Assembly (NCBI GenBank): GCA_964615775.1
Contig: CAZTQB010000002.1
Span: 1 to 64,000 of the forward strand
DNA: 64,000 nt
From: JALHOM01 sp964615775
GTDB lineage: Bacteria; Patescibacteriota; Saccharimonadia; Saccharimonadales; 2-12-FULL-41-12
Direction of reading: 5' to 3'
Program-made: the position numbers and the translations under genes
The notes under the pieces: generated by a model
What the model was told of the DNA's origin: nothing
The model's input: only the letters and a program-made list of their open reading frames with translations
Databases searched by the model: none
Part shown: piece after piece, positions 33,863 to 43,530 of the stretch
Layout: the number at the start of each line of letters is the position of its first letter
How positions within the stretch are numbered: the stretch's first letter is position 1

Positions 33863-34423
33863 ATGAAAAATATGAATAATCAAAATACATTACAAGATTC
33901 ATCACTGATCGCCGGCATTGGACTATTAATTATGGCAGTATTGGCTGGGTATGCCAACTTCGGTGTACTTAAAAACGGCGGTTCACACCAACTTGCCGGT
34001 AGTTTGTTCGCAGTAGGTGCAGTTCTTGATGTATTAGTTGCGTATTGCCTGTTTAGGATATTTGCAAAAACTAAAAAATCCCTAGCATATGCAATGACAG
34101 CAGCTAGAATTATTTATGGATTAATATTTTTAGTCGCAGCAATAATATTGTTCAATGGAAATATTAGTCAATTTAACACAATCTGGGATAAAGCATTGTT
34201 ATTATTCGCTTTACATTTAGTTCTTTTGAGCATCCTAGTCTTTAAAACACAATTTGCACCCAAATGGTTAGCGGTTTTGCTTCTGTTGAGTGGCATCGGA
34301 TATGCAGTAGATAATATAGGGAAGTATACGGTCCATAACTACTCATTAGAGCTGGCAAGCTACACATTTATTGGTGAAGTTGTGCTGATTTTTTGGTTAT
34401 TTTGGATTGGCTTTCGCAAATAA
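33863..34423 (+). CDS. DUF4386-like membrane protein
   Basis: 186 residues with about six membrane helices and a short polar start (MKNMNNQNTLQDSSLIAGIG). The pattern of helices, GLLIMAVLAGYANFGVL and the ARIIYGLIF segment, agrees with the DUF4386 family of small polytopic proteins; function unknown. The ATG at 33863 is chosen because TACAAT (33851-33856) lies six bases upstream; the frame is open further upstream but would include the promoter. Confidence 0.7.
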   Translation: MKNMNNQNTLQDSSLIAGIGLLIMAVLAGYANFGVLKNGGSHQLAGSLFAVGAVLDVLVAYCLFRIFAKTKKSLAYAMTAARIIYGLIFLVAAIILFNGNISQFNTIWDKALLLFALHLVLLSILVFKTQFAPKWLAVLLLLSGIGYAVDNIGKYTVHNYSLELASYTFIGEVVLIFWLFWIGFRK

Positions 34424-34463
34424 CATTAGAACTAAAACTGTTAAACAAACAAATTATTTATAC

Positions 34464-37006
34464 CTATTTAGAGTACTGTTTTCCAAAGAAATTGCCATAA
34501 ACAGTTTCTCTATAACATCTGTTTATATCAGAACAATTAGTTGCCTTATCGTTTTTTGAGTATTCCATAAAAGCCGCTTCTTTTTTATGAACTTGATCAA
34601 CGGTAATATTTGTCGGCATGTTTCTTACTTGGTAGCCTAAATATCTTTTTATCGGCACATTTTTCCCTGTCTGTAGGTTGTACTGCTTTAATGCCTCCCA
34701 CGCATATAAACCAGTGTAGATATGGTCTGAGTGATCATATCTATGATCACCATCTTGAGTTCTAACCTCTGTAACATTGTATATATTATAAATATCATAA
34801 AGTGCTTTAATGATTGAATTTTTATCAAACTCTGACTGCTTATCTACCGAATTTATCTTTGTACCTTCATCGTAGACTCTTTTTAGACTTTCGTATGCTT
34901 GTTGCTTGAAACCACTTCCACCCAAGTTGCCATCAGGCAAACGAAAATATATACTTCCGACTCTGCTCCTGCCAGAAGGTTTAGCATTGTAAATATATTT
35001 TTTATCACCAACTTTTAACGGCGATACATTCCAGGCAATATTTGATCCAAGTAGGAAATTATATGCATTTTGTGAAGCTTTTTCACGTCCCAACCAATAT
35101 GCTTCATTGCTGCCAGCATCACCAGCCGTCAAAAACACGGTTCTTACACAATCCCCGTTATCAATACCAGTAAATAAATCAGGACTTAAAAAAAGCAGAT
35201 CATCATCTTGGTGTGCTACAACATTGACAATCGAGTTACTACCACATTTTACTTGTGTAACATCATCAATCTCTGTTGGTTTCACTGTAGACAATGGAAT
35301 ATATTTTCTAGATTTAGGGTTTAAAGTTTCCGGCATTTTTTTATCAAAAAAAAGTAATTGCTCACTAGGCTTATCATATGTTCCATTGACAATCAGATTT
35401 AACCTTGGCTTTCCGTATTTTTTTATCGCTTCATCAGCTGTACATGATTTATAAGGAGTTAAACCCTGCTCATTACTAATCAAAACTGCAAAGCTTGTTT
35501 TTGTTAAGTCAGATTGCCAATTTTTACTGGTAAGCATACTGTAAGGCTCATTACAGTTACTCATTGCCTGAACCTGCAATTGTTTGCTCGACTGTTGCTT
35601 TATAGACATCACTCTCCAATAATCACCTATGATCACATGAGTCTCGCTTGATTTTAATGAATCGGCGATAAATCGATTAAGGTTATTGTATTTGGCAGTC
35701 TCTTGAATTTGCTTCGGATAAACATTATTCAAAAGATGATAAATCCCAAATAAATTTGAAAACACTAATGCAATTAAAATAATTTTTGCATGTTTTATCT
35801 TTAAGTCATATTTTCGTGTAGCCGCAGCCAACCCAACAAAACCACAAAATAATACTACTGCTAAATAACGTCCATCTACTGGATAATAATGTTTTGTAAG
35901 CACAAAACTAGCAACTGCAACGATTGAAGACCCAAATAAGACTATTGTAACTTTTGAAACTACGTCTGGTTTGTTTTTTGACTTAACTTGATATTTCAAA
36001 ATAAATACTAGCGATAAAAAACAAATGATAAAAATTAACAAATTAATAATGTAAGCATAGCCTCCCAAACTGCCTAAGTTATTGCTCAATTCTACTGGTA
36101 CATTTTTCAATAAACGCGTATCTCCACTCGGCAAAGCTCCAAAATTCATTAATATATTTAAAAATGCATATATCGAAGCAAGTGCAAAATCATGAAAATT
36201 GGTAATTAAGTTATAAGGACTATTTGCTCCAACAATATTAGTTAAGTGCAGATTTTTTATTACTAATATAATGACCTTTGCTAAAATGAATCCTAAAATT
36301 GTTCCGACAAAAATTATAAAATATGACAGTTTTAATCTATAAAAAATTAATGCAAATAAAGTGCCGCATAACAAAAACGGTGCGAACAAAAAATCGCTAG
36401 CTATTAAAATACCGGACAGTAAAATAGCTAACCAAAAATAGTAGGACTTATAATTATTTGCTTTGCAGAAAAGCCAAACTATCGTAATAAAAATAAGATA
36501 CTCAATATTACGAGTGGTGATCATCGCCATGTTGGTGGGCAACAAACCACCTGGATATGGTTGAGCTGGAACCATTATTAGTACTGAACTTAAGGCCAAA
36601 CAAATCAAACCAAACTTAAGCTTGTCGGGATTAATCCTATATATTACATAAGCAAAAAGTCCTACACTAATAACAACAATTATTAAATTTATCAGATGGT
36701 AAATAAAAGATGAGTAACCCAACAAATGAAAAAGAGCGAAGATAGGCCATTTAACTAAAAAAGTATGTTGAGCCGGGAAAAAGCATTTTTAAAAGTGTCG
36801 TAGCTTTCGAAAAGCTGCGAATTGACTAAATTATCAGAATTGCTTATATTGATTAAAGAGCCTAAATAAGCCCAGAAAATAGTTGTAGCAAACAATATAA
36901 CGACCCCGATAACCATTACCAGGTGTCCATATAAGTTTTTTTCTTTTTTGTTAATTATTTCGCCCCTCTTTCGAGCTGAATCTTTTTTAATTTTAGTTTT
37001 GGCCAT
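34464..37006 (-). pseudogene. Large membrane protein fused to a PIG-L-type deacetylase, frameshifted at an A5/T5 run
   Basis: One protein of about 847 residues if a single base is added at 36778-36782; as read, the first frame ends soon after NAFSRLNILF and a second frame continues with PAQHTFLVKWPIFALFHLLG. The N-terminus is basic, then about ten or more membrane helices in the style of a GT39/GT-C transferase up to about residue 420. A soluble C-terminal domain follows with AHQDDDLLF and HSDH, the zinc/catalytic motifs of LmbE/PIG-L GlcNAc deacetylases. Start ATG 37006 overlaps gtrA by 14 bases. By position it is the third, specific enzyme of a Gtr cassette that modifies an envelope sugar. 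Confidence 0.7.
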
Positions 37007-37406
37007 AGGTATTTTTCTTAAAAATAATTTTATATAAAGCAAAGTTCCAGCATATTATCACTAACATTGAAGTTGCTCTAATTATATATATAGAAACCAC
37101 ATTTTCTAAAAAATGCAGGCAAATTAAAGTAAAAAAATAATTCCATAAAACCAAAGCTCCATACATGATGCTTTGTGTACTCAATGTAAACAATGAAAAA
37201 TCTCTACTTTTAAATGCCAGTACTTTTTGCAACAAAAAAGTTATCGCTAAGCCTATCCAAAAACCTAAGCTTATCGCCACTTTCGAATTTGCATGCAATC
37301 TAAGTGCAACAAAAATAATTATTACTTCAATCAAAAAACCTAAGCACCCCACAATAAGGTACCTTAAGAGTTTATTTTTTCTTAATTCCGATAGATCTTT
37401 TTTCAT
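36993..37406 (-). CDS. GtrA family membrane protein (glycolipid flippase-like)
   Basis: 137 residues, four membrane helices. KNKLLRYLIVGCLGFLIEV is the typical GtrA opening, and FKSRDFSLF, NYFFTLICLHF and WNFALYKIIF follow in the usual places. GtrA proteins are thought to move undecaprenyl-phosphate-linked sugars across the membrane. It overlaps the preceding glycosyltransferase and the following membrane/PIG-L gene, so all three are one operon. ATG 37406 is used; an in-frame TTG lies directly before it. Confidence 0.88.
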   Translation of the reverse strand: MKKDLSELRKNKLLRYLIVGCLGFLIEVIIIFVALRLHANSKVAISLGFWIGLAITFLLQKVLAFKSRDFSLFTLSTQSIMYGALVLWNYFFTLICLHFLENVVSIYIIRATSMLVIICWNFALYKIIFKKNTYGQN

Positions 37407-38331
37407 CAACTATATATATTGGACGCTTTTTTATTTCTGTGTGTATGTTTGCAATATACAACGAAACGACACCTAACGCCATCAAAACTATGCCAATTAA
37501 AAAAATAATTAAAATAGCCAACATCGCCGGACCTGTAAATTTCCAGCCTAGCGGATCTGATAAGACCACTTGCTCTACAAGGATTGCTATACCCGTAAAA
37601 AGCGACACGCTAGAGAAAAACACACCAATATAGCCAAAAATATAGAGCGGCAAAAGTGTCATTGAGACCAAGCTAGTAATTGCAAGTTTGATTAAATTAA
37701 AATTACTATAGGAAGGCTTTCCTGCATTTCTATTGTTTGGTTCAAAAAATACATAGTCTTTTTTGAAACCCAGCCAGTCGATCAAGCTCCTCGTCATACG
37801 ACTATTCTCATGTAGATCCAAAAAAGCCTGCTGAACAGATTTATCTATCAGCCGAAAATCAGTTTATCCAGGCATCATTTCTTGCTTAGAGAGAGCATTA
37901 AAAAGTTTATAAAAAATAGTAGACCCTAGACTACGAATTGGTTTATTTTTTTGCCCACTTCTTACGCCAACCACCACATCAATACCTTTTTGCCACTTAT
38001 CAATAAAATCGTGTATAAAACGAGGTGGATGCTGACCATCGGCATCAAGACTAATCACACAATCGCCATTTGCATAGTGAATACCTGCCGAAAGAGCATA
38101 CTCTTTACCAAAGTTACGCGATAATGATAGTAGTTTTACTCTAGAATCAGCCTCTGCTAGTCGCTTAATAATATCCGAACTATTATCTGTACTTCCATCA
38201 TCGCAATATATTATTTCATATAATGTGTCGTTGTTCTTTTTAAGCTCATCAGTTAGATCTACATTAAATACCTCAAGACCTAAACTCTTATTAAAAACAG
38301 GGACCACTACTGATAGCAAGGTCTTTTTCAT
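37372..38331 (-). pseudogene. GtrB-like family 2 glycosyltransferase with an in-frame TAA
   Basis: The frame is continuous from 38331 to 37372 except for one TAA at 37864-37866. Before it: SVVVPVFNKSLG, IIYCDDGSTDNSSDII, LSRNFGKEYALSAGI, CVISLDADGQHPP (nucleotide and metal site), up to SKQEMMPG. After it: TDFRLIDKSVQQAF, conserved in this family, then two membrane helices (C-terminal half), as in polyprenyl-phosphate glucosyl/mannosyl transferases. Without the stop the protein would be about 319 residues, the normal size. The stop cuts the enzyme before its membrane anchor. A reinitiation ATG exists inside but would give no enzyme. It may be a real nonsense mutation or a sequencing error. Confidence 0.75.
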
Positions 38332-38383
38332 CTTATCTGAATAATATCACAAATATTCAGAAATTAGCTATTATTGCCTTAAT

Positions 38384-38476
38384 CTAAAGGCGTATTTCTG
38401 GAGACTGATTTTGGGCTATGTAATCTCGCTCAAATGCATTAAGCTTTTTTAAACGATTACCAGATCTTTTTGTCAT
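38384..38476 (-). CDS. Possible 30-residue protein upstream of the Gtr cassette
   Basis: MTKRSGNRLKKLNAFERDYI followed by AQNQSPEIRL and stop. AGAGGGAGA lies a few bases upstream of the ATG, a fair ribosome site. Basic, soluble, no known family. It lies 52 bases before the GtrB-like gene and could be a leader or simply a small independent protein. Confidence 0.4.
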   Translation of the reverse strand: MTKRSGNRLKKLNAFERDYIAQNQSPEIRL

Positions 38477-38565
38477 AATATCTCCCTCTGTTTACGTCTA
38501 CTAAGTACTACTTATTAAATCCAAATGCAGAAATAAATTCTGTAATCCAGCCGACAATTTATATT

Positions 38566-39402
38566 TTATGAATTGTCTTTTATCTCTCTATATTCACCAA
38601 GTAACTTTACTTTATAGCCTAATTTTTCTATGCTAATCAGCATCTCATCATGCCTGAGAGGTAGCTCGTAATCTATGTAAAATTTGTAATGTCGATCATC
38701 ACCGGGGATTGGGTGACTATCTAGCTTAGTTAAGTTCGAATTATAATCATTAAAAATACTTAACACGTTAAGTAATGAACCTGCTTCATGCGAAGTCTGT
38801 ATAATTACCGAACCATGAGTTGGGTTATTTTGTGTAACAACTTGACCTTTTTGGAACAAAACAAACCTAGTGTAATTCTTTGGATCATCTTGAATTGATT
38901 CTTCTAGTACCGTTCCTTCGTACATTTGGCTGGCAAAATCACCAGCAACAGCTAGCAAACTACTGTCTTTTGCGGCCACTACCGCTTGAACAGCACTTGC
39001 CGTATCATCGTATTCTTCTCTTTTTGCTTTTGGTAGATTAGCGGTTAGCCAACCATCAACTTGAGCTAAGGCAACTGGATGAGATATTACCACCAAGTTA
39101 TTTTTAGTCTTAAGATTTTCTAAGGAAACCAGCTCATAACCAACTAAGTTCTGCTTAATGTGCAGGGTCACAGTCTGAGTTATCCACAAATCATCGCCGT
39201 TATCTAAAAGCCGGTAAATCTCATTAATTGAACCATGCAGGCTATTCTCGATTGCTACCAAACCATGAGTTGCCTCACCGTTTCTTACTGCCGCAAAAAC
39301 ATCCTTAAACTTTGTCCTCGGTAAAATTTCGGCCGTTTTATTTATTAAGCTAGCTGCTTGGTCGTGAAAAGACCCTTTAACTCCCTGTATCGCAATTTTC
39401 AT
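38566..39402 (-). CDS. pheA: Prephenate dehydratase
   Basis: 278 residues. IAIQGVKGSFHDQAA start, GLVAIENSLHGSINEIYRLL, the catalytic-site NYTRFVLFQ, and a C-terminal ACT domain (GSLLNVLSIF; LTKLDSHPIPGDDRHYKF in place of the usual ESRP loop). Converts prephenate to phenylpyruvate; the ACT domain normally senses phenylalanine, and the altered ESRP loop may change this. No other aromatic amino acid gene is in the window. A 140-base gap without genes separates it from the helicase. Confidence 0.88.
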   Translation of the reverse strand: MKIAIQGVKGSFHDQAASLINKTAEILPRTKFKDVFAAVRNGEATHGLVAIENSLHGSINEIYRLLDNGDDLWITQTVTLHIKQNLVGYELVSLENLKTKNNLVVISHPVALAQVDGWLTANLPKAKREEYDDTASAVQAVVAAKDSSLLAVAGDFASQMYEGTVLEESIQDDPKNYTRFVLFQKGQVVTQNNPTHGSVIIQTSHEAGSLLNVLSIFNDYNSNLTKLDSHPIPGDDRHYKFYIDYELPLRHDEMLISIEKLGYKVKLLGEYREIKDNS

Positions 39403-39544
39403 TTATCTATTCTAGCAAAATATAGATGATTATTCACTTGAAACGTAGTTTTATAAACATAAATGCTTGTCAACGCTCATGGTTTGTAGTGTAATTAAAT
39501 TAAGTTGGTGGGAACCAAAAATAACAAAAAGGCTTTTTTTATTT

Positions 39545-42103
39545 ATGTCCAATCCTGAGGTTTTAAGCAATATACAAACTATACCCAGCTTAAGAACCCC
39601 CGAAAAAGCTTCTAGTCCTATACTGCCAATCAACGAACATATTCCAGAAATAAGCCAGTCGCTCGCTGAAAACACAGTTACCGTCATTTCTGCACCGACT
39701 GGTTCAGGTAAAACCACTCAAATACCACAGATTGCACACCATACTGGTCTTTTCAGTCAAGTAATTGTTACTCAGCCAAGGATTGCACCCGCCAGAGAAC
39801 TATGTGAACGTGTTAGCAGCGAGATAGGCCCAAGCTGCAGCGTTGGCTACTACACCAGTCGTGAAAAATCTATTGGCAACCAAAAAGAGCAAGACATAGC
39901 CTTTTTGACAGATGGCAAGATTGCTGCTCAATTATTAGTTACTCAACCGGACAAAACCCTAAAGGACAAAAAAACACTGCTAATCATTGACGAAGTCCAT
40001 GAATGGAATAAGCAAACAGAACTCTTGGTAGCAATCGCAGCCGACAGAACCAACCCCAATTCTGCAAACTATGATCCTAATTTAAGTATTGTAATAATGA
40101 GTGCCACACTTAACAGTGACGAACTACTGACACATTTTAAGCATACAGGTCCAAAAAAGATTGATATTGAAGGACGAACCTTTCCGGTTGAAAGTCGGTT
40201 TTTGCCCTCAACCTCAGTGCAAGATACTATTCATCAAATCAATCAGAAAAGTACATCTCCTCCAACCATTGTGGCAAAATTGCCAGGTCTTGGTGAAATA
40301 GCCGCAACATCTGCTGACCTGAAGAGAGATGGCCTTACGTTACCAATCAAACACTTACATGGTCAACAGACCAAAGCTCAGCAAACAAAAGTATTAAGGT
40401 CAAAAGATACTGGATCGGTTATATTAGCTACTAACATCTCACAGACCAGCCTAACAATCCCTGGTGTAACTCATGTAGTTGACAGTGGGATCGAAAGAGT
40501 TAACCAAGTAGATTATTTAAGTGGTTTAGGTATAAGTTGTTTAATGCTGCAACATACCTCGCGGGACGGCATAATTCAGATGCAAGGCCGAACCGGCCGA
40601 ACCAACCCAGGGACATACTATCTTGTTTCCTACGACGGTAAAAATCGCAGCCCAGCTCTCCACCAACGCCCCAAGACAAAAACTCCAGAGATTCAAAGAG
40701 CTAGACTTGATGATTTTGTATTAAGATTTGTCATTGCTGGGGAAGATATCAAGTCATACCCATTTGTTCACCCACCAACTGATGAGTCAATTGCAGTATC
40801 TTACGAAAGACTGAAAAACTTGGGTGCTTTAGATGAACTTGGCCAGCCAACTCTACGTGGACGTAAAATGAGCAAACTGCCTGTTGAGCCAGAGTACGCT
40901 TGTATGCTAATAGCCGCTCAAGAACAGCGACTACAGGACCAAGATATGCAATCGATAATTGATATAGTATCAATTATGCAAAATGGCGGAGTTGTTGAAC
41001 GCTCCCCCAAAAAATTAAATTGGCAAGGTTTACTAACTCCAGATGACCCTGACCGTAGTAAAGAAAATCAGTCTGATTTATTTGCACAGCTAGAAGTATT
41101 TGCCAAATTAGTTAATGAAATACCTGAAAATGAGTGGTCTAGTTATGACATCAGAGAAAACGCCATCGAATTAATAAAGCGAGACCGCGAAATACTTGCT
41201 GCAAAACTTGCAATTACACTAGACAAGCCAAACCCTATAACCGACCAAGTTGCAAGAGAGAAAGTTACTGAATGTATTGCAACAGGTCAAATTAATACAA
41301 TTGTGGTAGTTAGCATGGATAGATGTAGCGATGTAATTTATGGGTACAGCTCTGAGCGTTCTGCATCCAGCGTAGTAAATGCAGCAGGCAAGTTAGCAGT
41401 CGGCAACTTTTTCAGGTTGGGCATTGACCCAAATGACTATAGGTCTGTCAAGGAATCTTGCCAAGACATAACTGTTGTACCTGAAGCGGTACTTTGCAGA
41501 CTAGCCAAACGTTACATGCGTGAAGTGCCTAGCAAGCAAACTCTCAAATACGACGAAAAAGCCGGAATTTTTACGGTTGAAATTCAGAGATTCTTAGGAA
41601 ATACACAAATTGGTGAACGAATAATTAGAAATATTGATAAAACAAGCTTAACTACTACGGCCGATGAACTAAGCGAGCTTTATGAAAGATTCATGTTCAG
41701 GAGTTTACAGCACGATAAGTCTAAAAAAGCTCTTCCAGTTAAAACTGCAAAAGAAATTGATGAGATCCTAAAAAATGGAACCGAAGAAATCGCCTACGGA
41801 ACCGACCCAATGACCGGCAAAGTCCTAACGGCATATAGAGGTGGAAACGGAAAGTGGTTTAAGAGCAAAGAAAGAGCCATACAAAATTTGATAGAGTCAA
41901 AGGGTAAATTAACTAGACAAAAAATAGTCAGACTCCAGAAAGTAGTAAAGGCAAATATACATGAGCTAGGCAAGGAGGCACTCTGCCCTGATGATAGGCG
42001 ACTACTTGACGGAATAAAAGGACAGGGCTTAGAAGGCTTAGGAAATAATGACCTAATTAATCTACTTGAAATACTAGAAAGACTTCGCAGTTCAAGACAG
42101 TAG
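39545..42103 (+). CDS. DEAH-box ATP-dependent helicase, HrpA/HrpB-like
   Basis: 852 residues. Walker A SAPTGSGKTTQIPQ, the Ia motif TQPRIAPAREL, DEVH box IIDEVHEWN, SAT as IMSATLNS, and motifs V and VI ATNISQTSLTIPGVTHVVDS and QMQGRTGRT. Then the winged-helix/ratchet region typical of DEAH RNA helicases, and a long C-terminal part of unknown role. Acts on RNA or RNA-protein complexes. The ATG at 39545 is preferred: the frame upstream is hydrophobic and unrelated. No clear ribosome site. Confidence 0.85.
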   Translation: MSNPEVLSNIQTIPSLRTPEKASSPILPINEHIPEISQSLAENTVTVISAPTGSGKTTQIPQIAHHTGLFSQVIVTQPRIAPARELCERVSSEIGPSCSVGYYTSREKSIGNQKEQDIAFLTDGKIAAQLLVTQPDKTLKDKKTLLIIDEVHEWNKQTELLVAIAADRTNPNSANYDPNLSIVIMSATLNSDELLTHFKHTGPKKIDIEGRTFPVESRFLPSTSVQDTIHQINQKSTSPPTIVAKLPGLGEIAATSADLKRDGLTLPIKHLHGQQTKAQQTKVLRSKDTGSVILATNISQTSLTIPGVTHVVDSGIERVNQVDYLSGLGISCLMLQHTSRDGIIQMQGRTGRTNPGTYYLVSYDGKNRSPALHQRPKTKTPEIQRARLDDFVLRFVIAGEDIKSYPFVHPPTDESIAVSYERLKNLGALDELGQPTLRGRKMSKLPVEPEYACMLIAAQEQRLQDQDMQSIIDIVSIMQNGGVVERSPKKLNWQGLLTPDDPDRSKENQSDLFAQLEVFAKLVNEIPENEWSSYDIRENAIELIKRDREILAAKLAITLDKPNPITDQVAREKVTECIATGQINTIVVVSMDRCSDVIYGYSSERSASSVVNAAGKLAVGNFFRLGIDPNDYRSVKESCQDITVVPEAVLCRLAKRYMREVPSKQTLKYDEKAGIFTVEIQRFLGNTQIGERIIRNIDKTSLTTTADELSELYERFMFRSLQHDKSKKALPVKTAKEIDEILKNGTEEIAYGTDPMTGKVLTAYRGGNGKWFKSKERAIQNLIESKGKLTRQKIVRLQKVVKANIHELGKEALCPDDRRLLDGIKGQGLEGLGNNDLINLLEILERLRSSRQ

Positions 42104-42210
42104 TTAGAGATTGCTTTTTATAATATTTCCTAATCTGTTATAATCTATGAAACGGTTTTATTGTATTGGTTGTTTATTAACTTAATACTTAGAATTGTTC
42201 TTGCAGATAT

Positions 42211-42300
42211 GATCTTTAGCTCAGTTGGTACTAGCAGAGCCTGAAGAGTGCAGCCTTGAACTTTGTTTTACAGTTCCTTTAGGGACACAAGGTTCAAAAT
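42211..42300 (+). repeat. Rearranged tRNA-Phe copy, 5' half plus inverted piece
   Basis: 42213-42248 (CTTTAGCTCAGTTGGTA ... CCTGAAGAG) matches the D and anticodon arms of tRNA-Phe with small indels, offset 122 bases from the intact gene. Downstream, GGGACACAAGG (42282-42292) is the reverse complement of the variable region of tRNA-Phe. TTGAACTTTGT and ACAAGGTTCAA can form an 11-pair hairpin. No acceptor 3' strand, so not a tRNA. Confidence 0.6.
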
Positions 42301-42331
42301 CTGTACTATAATAGTGTACATAGAAGAGTGT

Positions 42332-42407
42332 GGCTCTTTAGCTCAGTTGGTAGAGCAGAGGCCTGAAGAGCCTTGTGTCCCCAGTTCGAGTCTGGGAGGA
42401 GCCACCA
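42332..42407 (+). tRNA. tRNA-Phe (GAA)
   Basis: Acceptor GGCTCTT/AGGAGCC, D arm AGCTCAGTTGGTAGAGC, anticodon stem GAGGC/GCCTT with loop CTGAAGA (anticodon GAA), T arm CCCAGTTCGAGTCTGGG, encoded CCA. A TATAAT box at 42307-42312, inside a GTACTATAATAGTGTAC palindrome, lies 20 bases upstream and may be its own promoter. Confidence 0.95.
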
Positions 42408-42509
42408 AAGTACATTAAAGTATTGACTAAATCCATACCAAGTAATATGGACACGAAGACTCTTCAGGCCTAGGCCTTCAGAGAATAAAATATTTAAGCT
42501 AAAGGCTTC

Positions 42510-42550
42510 TGTCCCCAGTTCGAGTCTGGGAGGAGCCACCAAAGTACATT
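42510..42550 (+). repeat. 41-bp exact direct repeat of the 3' half of tRNA-Phe
   Basis: 42510-42550 is identical to 42376-42416: variable region, T arm, acceptor 3' strand, CCA and ten bases beyond. The 93 bases between contain an inverted copy of the anticodon arm (CTCTTCAGGCCT at 42460-42471) in a palindrome CTCTTCAGGCCTAGGCCTTC. A 3'-end tRNA duplication is what site-specific integration leaves behind, but the enclosed piece is very short. Confidence 0.75.
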
Positions 42551-42594
42551 TTCAACTTACTAATTTTATGTTAAAATTAGTAAACCATATATAG

Positions 42595-42671
42595 GGGTGA
42601 TTAGCTCAGTTGGCTAGAGCATCTCGTTTACACCGAGAGGGTCGGGGGTTCGAGTCCCTCATCACCCACCA
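42595..42671 (+). tRNA. tRNA-Val (TAC)
   Basis: Acceptor GGGTGAT/ATCACCC, D arm AGCTCAGTTGGCTAGAGC, anticodon stem TCTCG/CGAGA with loop TTTACAC (anticodon TAC), T arm CGGGGGTTCGAGTCCCT, encoded CCA. Confidence 0.95.
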
Positions 42672-42714
42672 AACCAAAAAAGACTACCTGTTTTCAAGTA
42701 GTCTTTTTTGGTTT
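42672..42714 (+). terminator. Strong terminator after tRNA-Val
   Basis: AACCAAAAAAGACTAC pairs with GTAGTCTTTTTTGGTT around a ten-base loop; the stem itself supplies the U run. It ends the tRNA-Phe/tRNA-Val unit. Confidence 0.9.
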
Positions 42715-42788
42715 GACAAAAATCAGTCTATTCAGGCTATGGTATACAAAGCAACCAGTTAAGCCCTATGCCTAGACTCAGTCATTTT

Positions 42789-42998
42789 TTAGGTACCGCT
42801 AAAAGATCCAGCTTCTGGTGACCATGGAGCAGTAACGCCTGCCTCCCTAGTAGCTACATTACCTACTACAGCGGTTACTGCAGGGTATTCAGGTGTGATT
42901 CCCATATGTTCGTGATCTGGCCCTGTAAAGCCATCTTGCTCTCCAACCACCATATCTCGAAAATTACTACCACTTCCTTTCTCTGGATTACTGTTCAT
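42789..42998 (-). CDS. Small soluble protein (69 aa), unknown
   Basis: MNSNPEKGSGSNFRDMVVGE then a Pro/Gly/Glu-rich sequence ending PWSPEAGSFSGT. No helix or membrane segment; probably disordered. An AAAGGAG eight bases before the ATG strongly supports translation. Lies alone between the tRNA cluster and a small membrane protein. No family recognised. Confidence 0.55.
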   Translation of the reverse strand: MNSNPEKGSGSNFRDMVVGEQDGFTGPDHEHMGITPEYPAVTAVVGNVATREAGVTAPWSPEAGSFSGT

Positions 42999-43276
42999 AT
43001 TTTACTCCTTTCAAATTAAAAACTTCAGTTTTTTAGGCTGAAACTTGTTTATAACCTTTGTTTGACTGTACTTTAGTGAGTTTTATTACTCCGAGCTTCA
43101 ACCATGGCCAAGCACAGCCCATTTAGGCCGAAAAGTAGACCCGAAATTTTCTTAGCTTGACTAGCAATTAAACTCATAAATAAAATACTACTACTCACCC
43201 AACCGTAAGTCAAAAGATTTTACAAACTACTTAAGAAATAGATTATGCTAAAATTAAAAAAACACTAAGAGAACAT

Positions 43277-43471
43277 ATGTCATTTTTGATAATATCGGTT
43301 ATTTTGATAGTTATCGGTTACCAATGGGTAAAAGCTCATCAAAAAAACTCCTTAACCGATAAAATCCATCAAAATAATGTTGAATGGTATGAATTTTTGT
43401 CAGGATTCTGGGAGAGTACCAAAAAACCTAGCGAAAAACACTTGCTCAGCAAAATTCTAAATACAATATAA
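43277..43471 (+). CDS. Small single-helix membrane protein (64 aa)
   Basis: MSFLIISVILIVIGYQWVKA is one N-terminal helix; the remainder is a polar, helical cytosolic or outside tail with WYEFLSGFWES. CTAAAAT lies about 25 bases upstream. No family recognised. It lies beside the recombinase relic and may be part of the same decayed insertion. Confidence 0.5.
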   Translation: MSFLIISVILIVIGYQWVKAHQKNSLTDKIHQNNVEWYEFLSGFWESTKKPSEKHLLSKILNTI

Positions 43472-43530
43472 GCATTGAACGACATATACTAGCAGAGGTA
43501 GGGCTTATTTTTTTACGACAAATTACTTGA

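Noticed and set aside
42306..42542. 78-residue open frame on the minus strand across the tRNA-Phe region
   Set aside because: It is the antisense reading of tRNA-Phe and its 3' copy (the familiar false LPDSNWGHKALQ-type peptide), not a gene.
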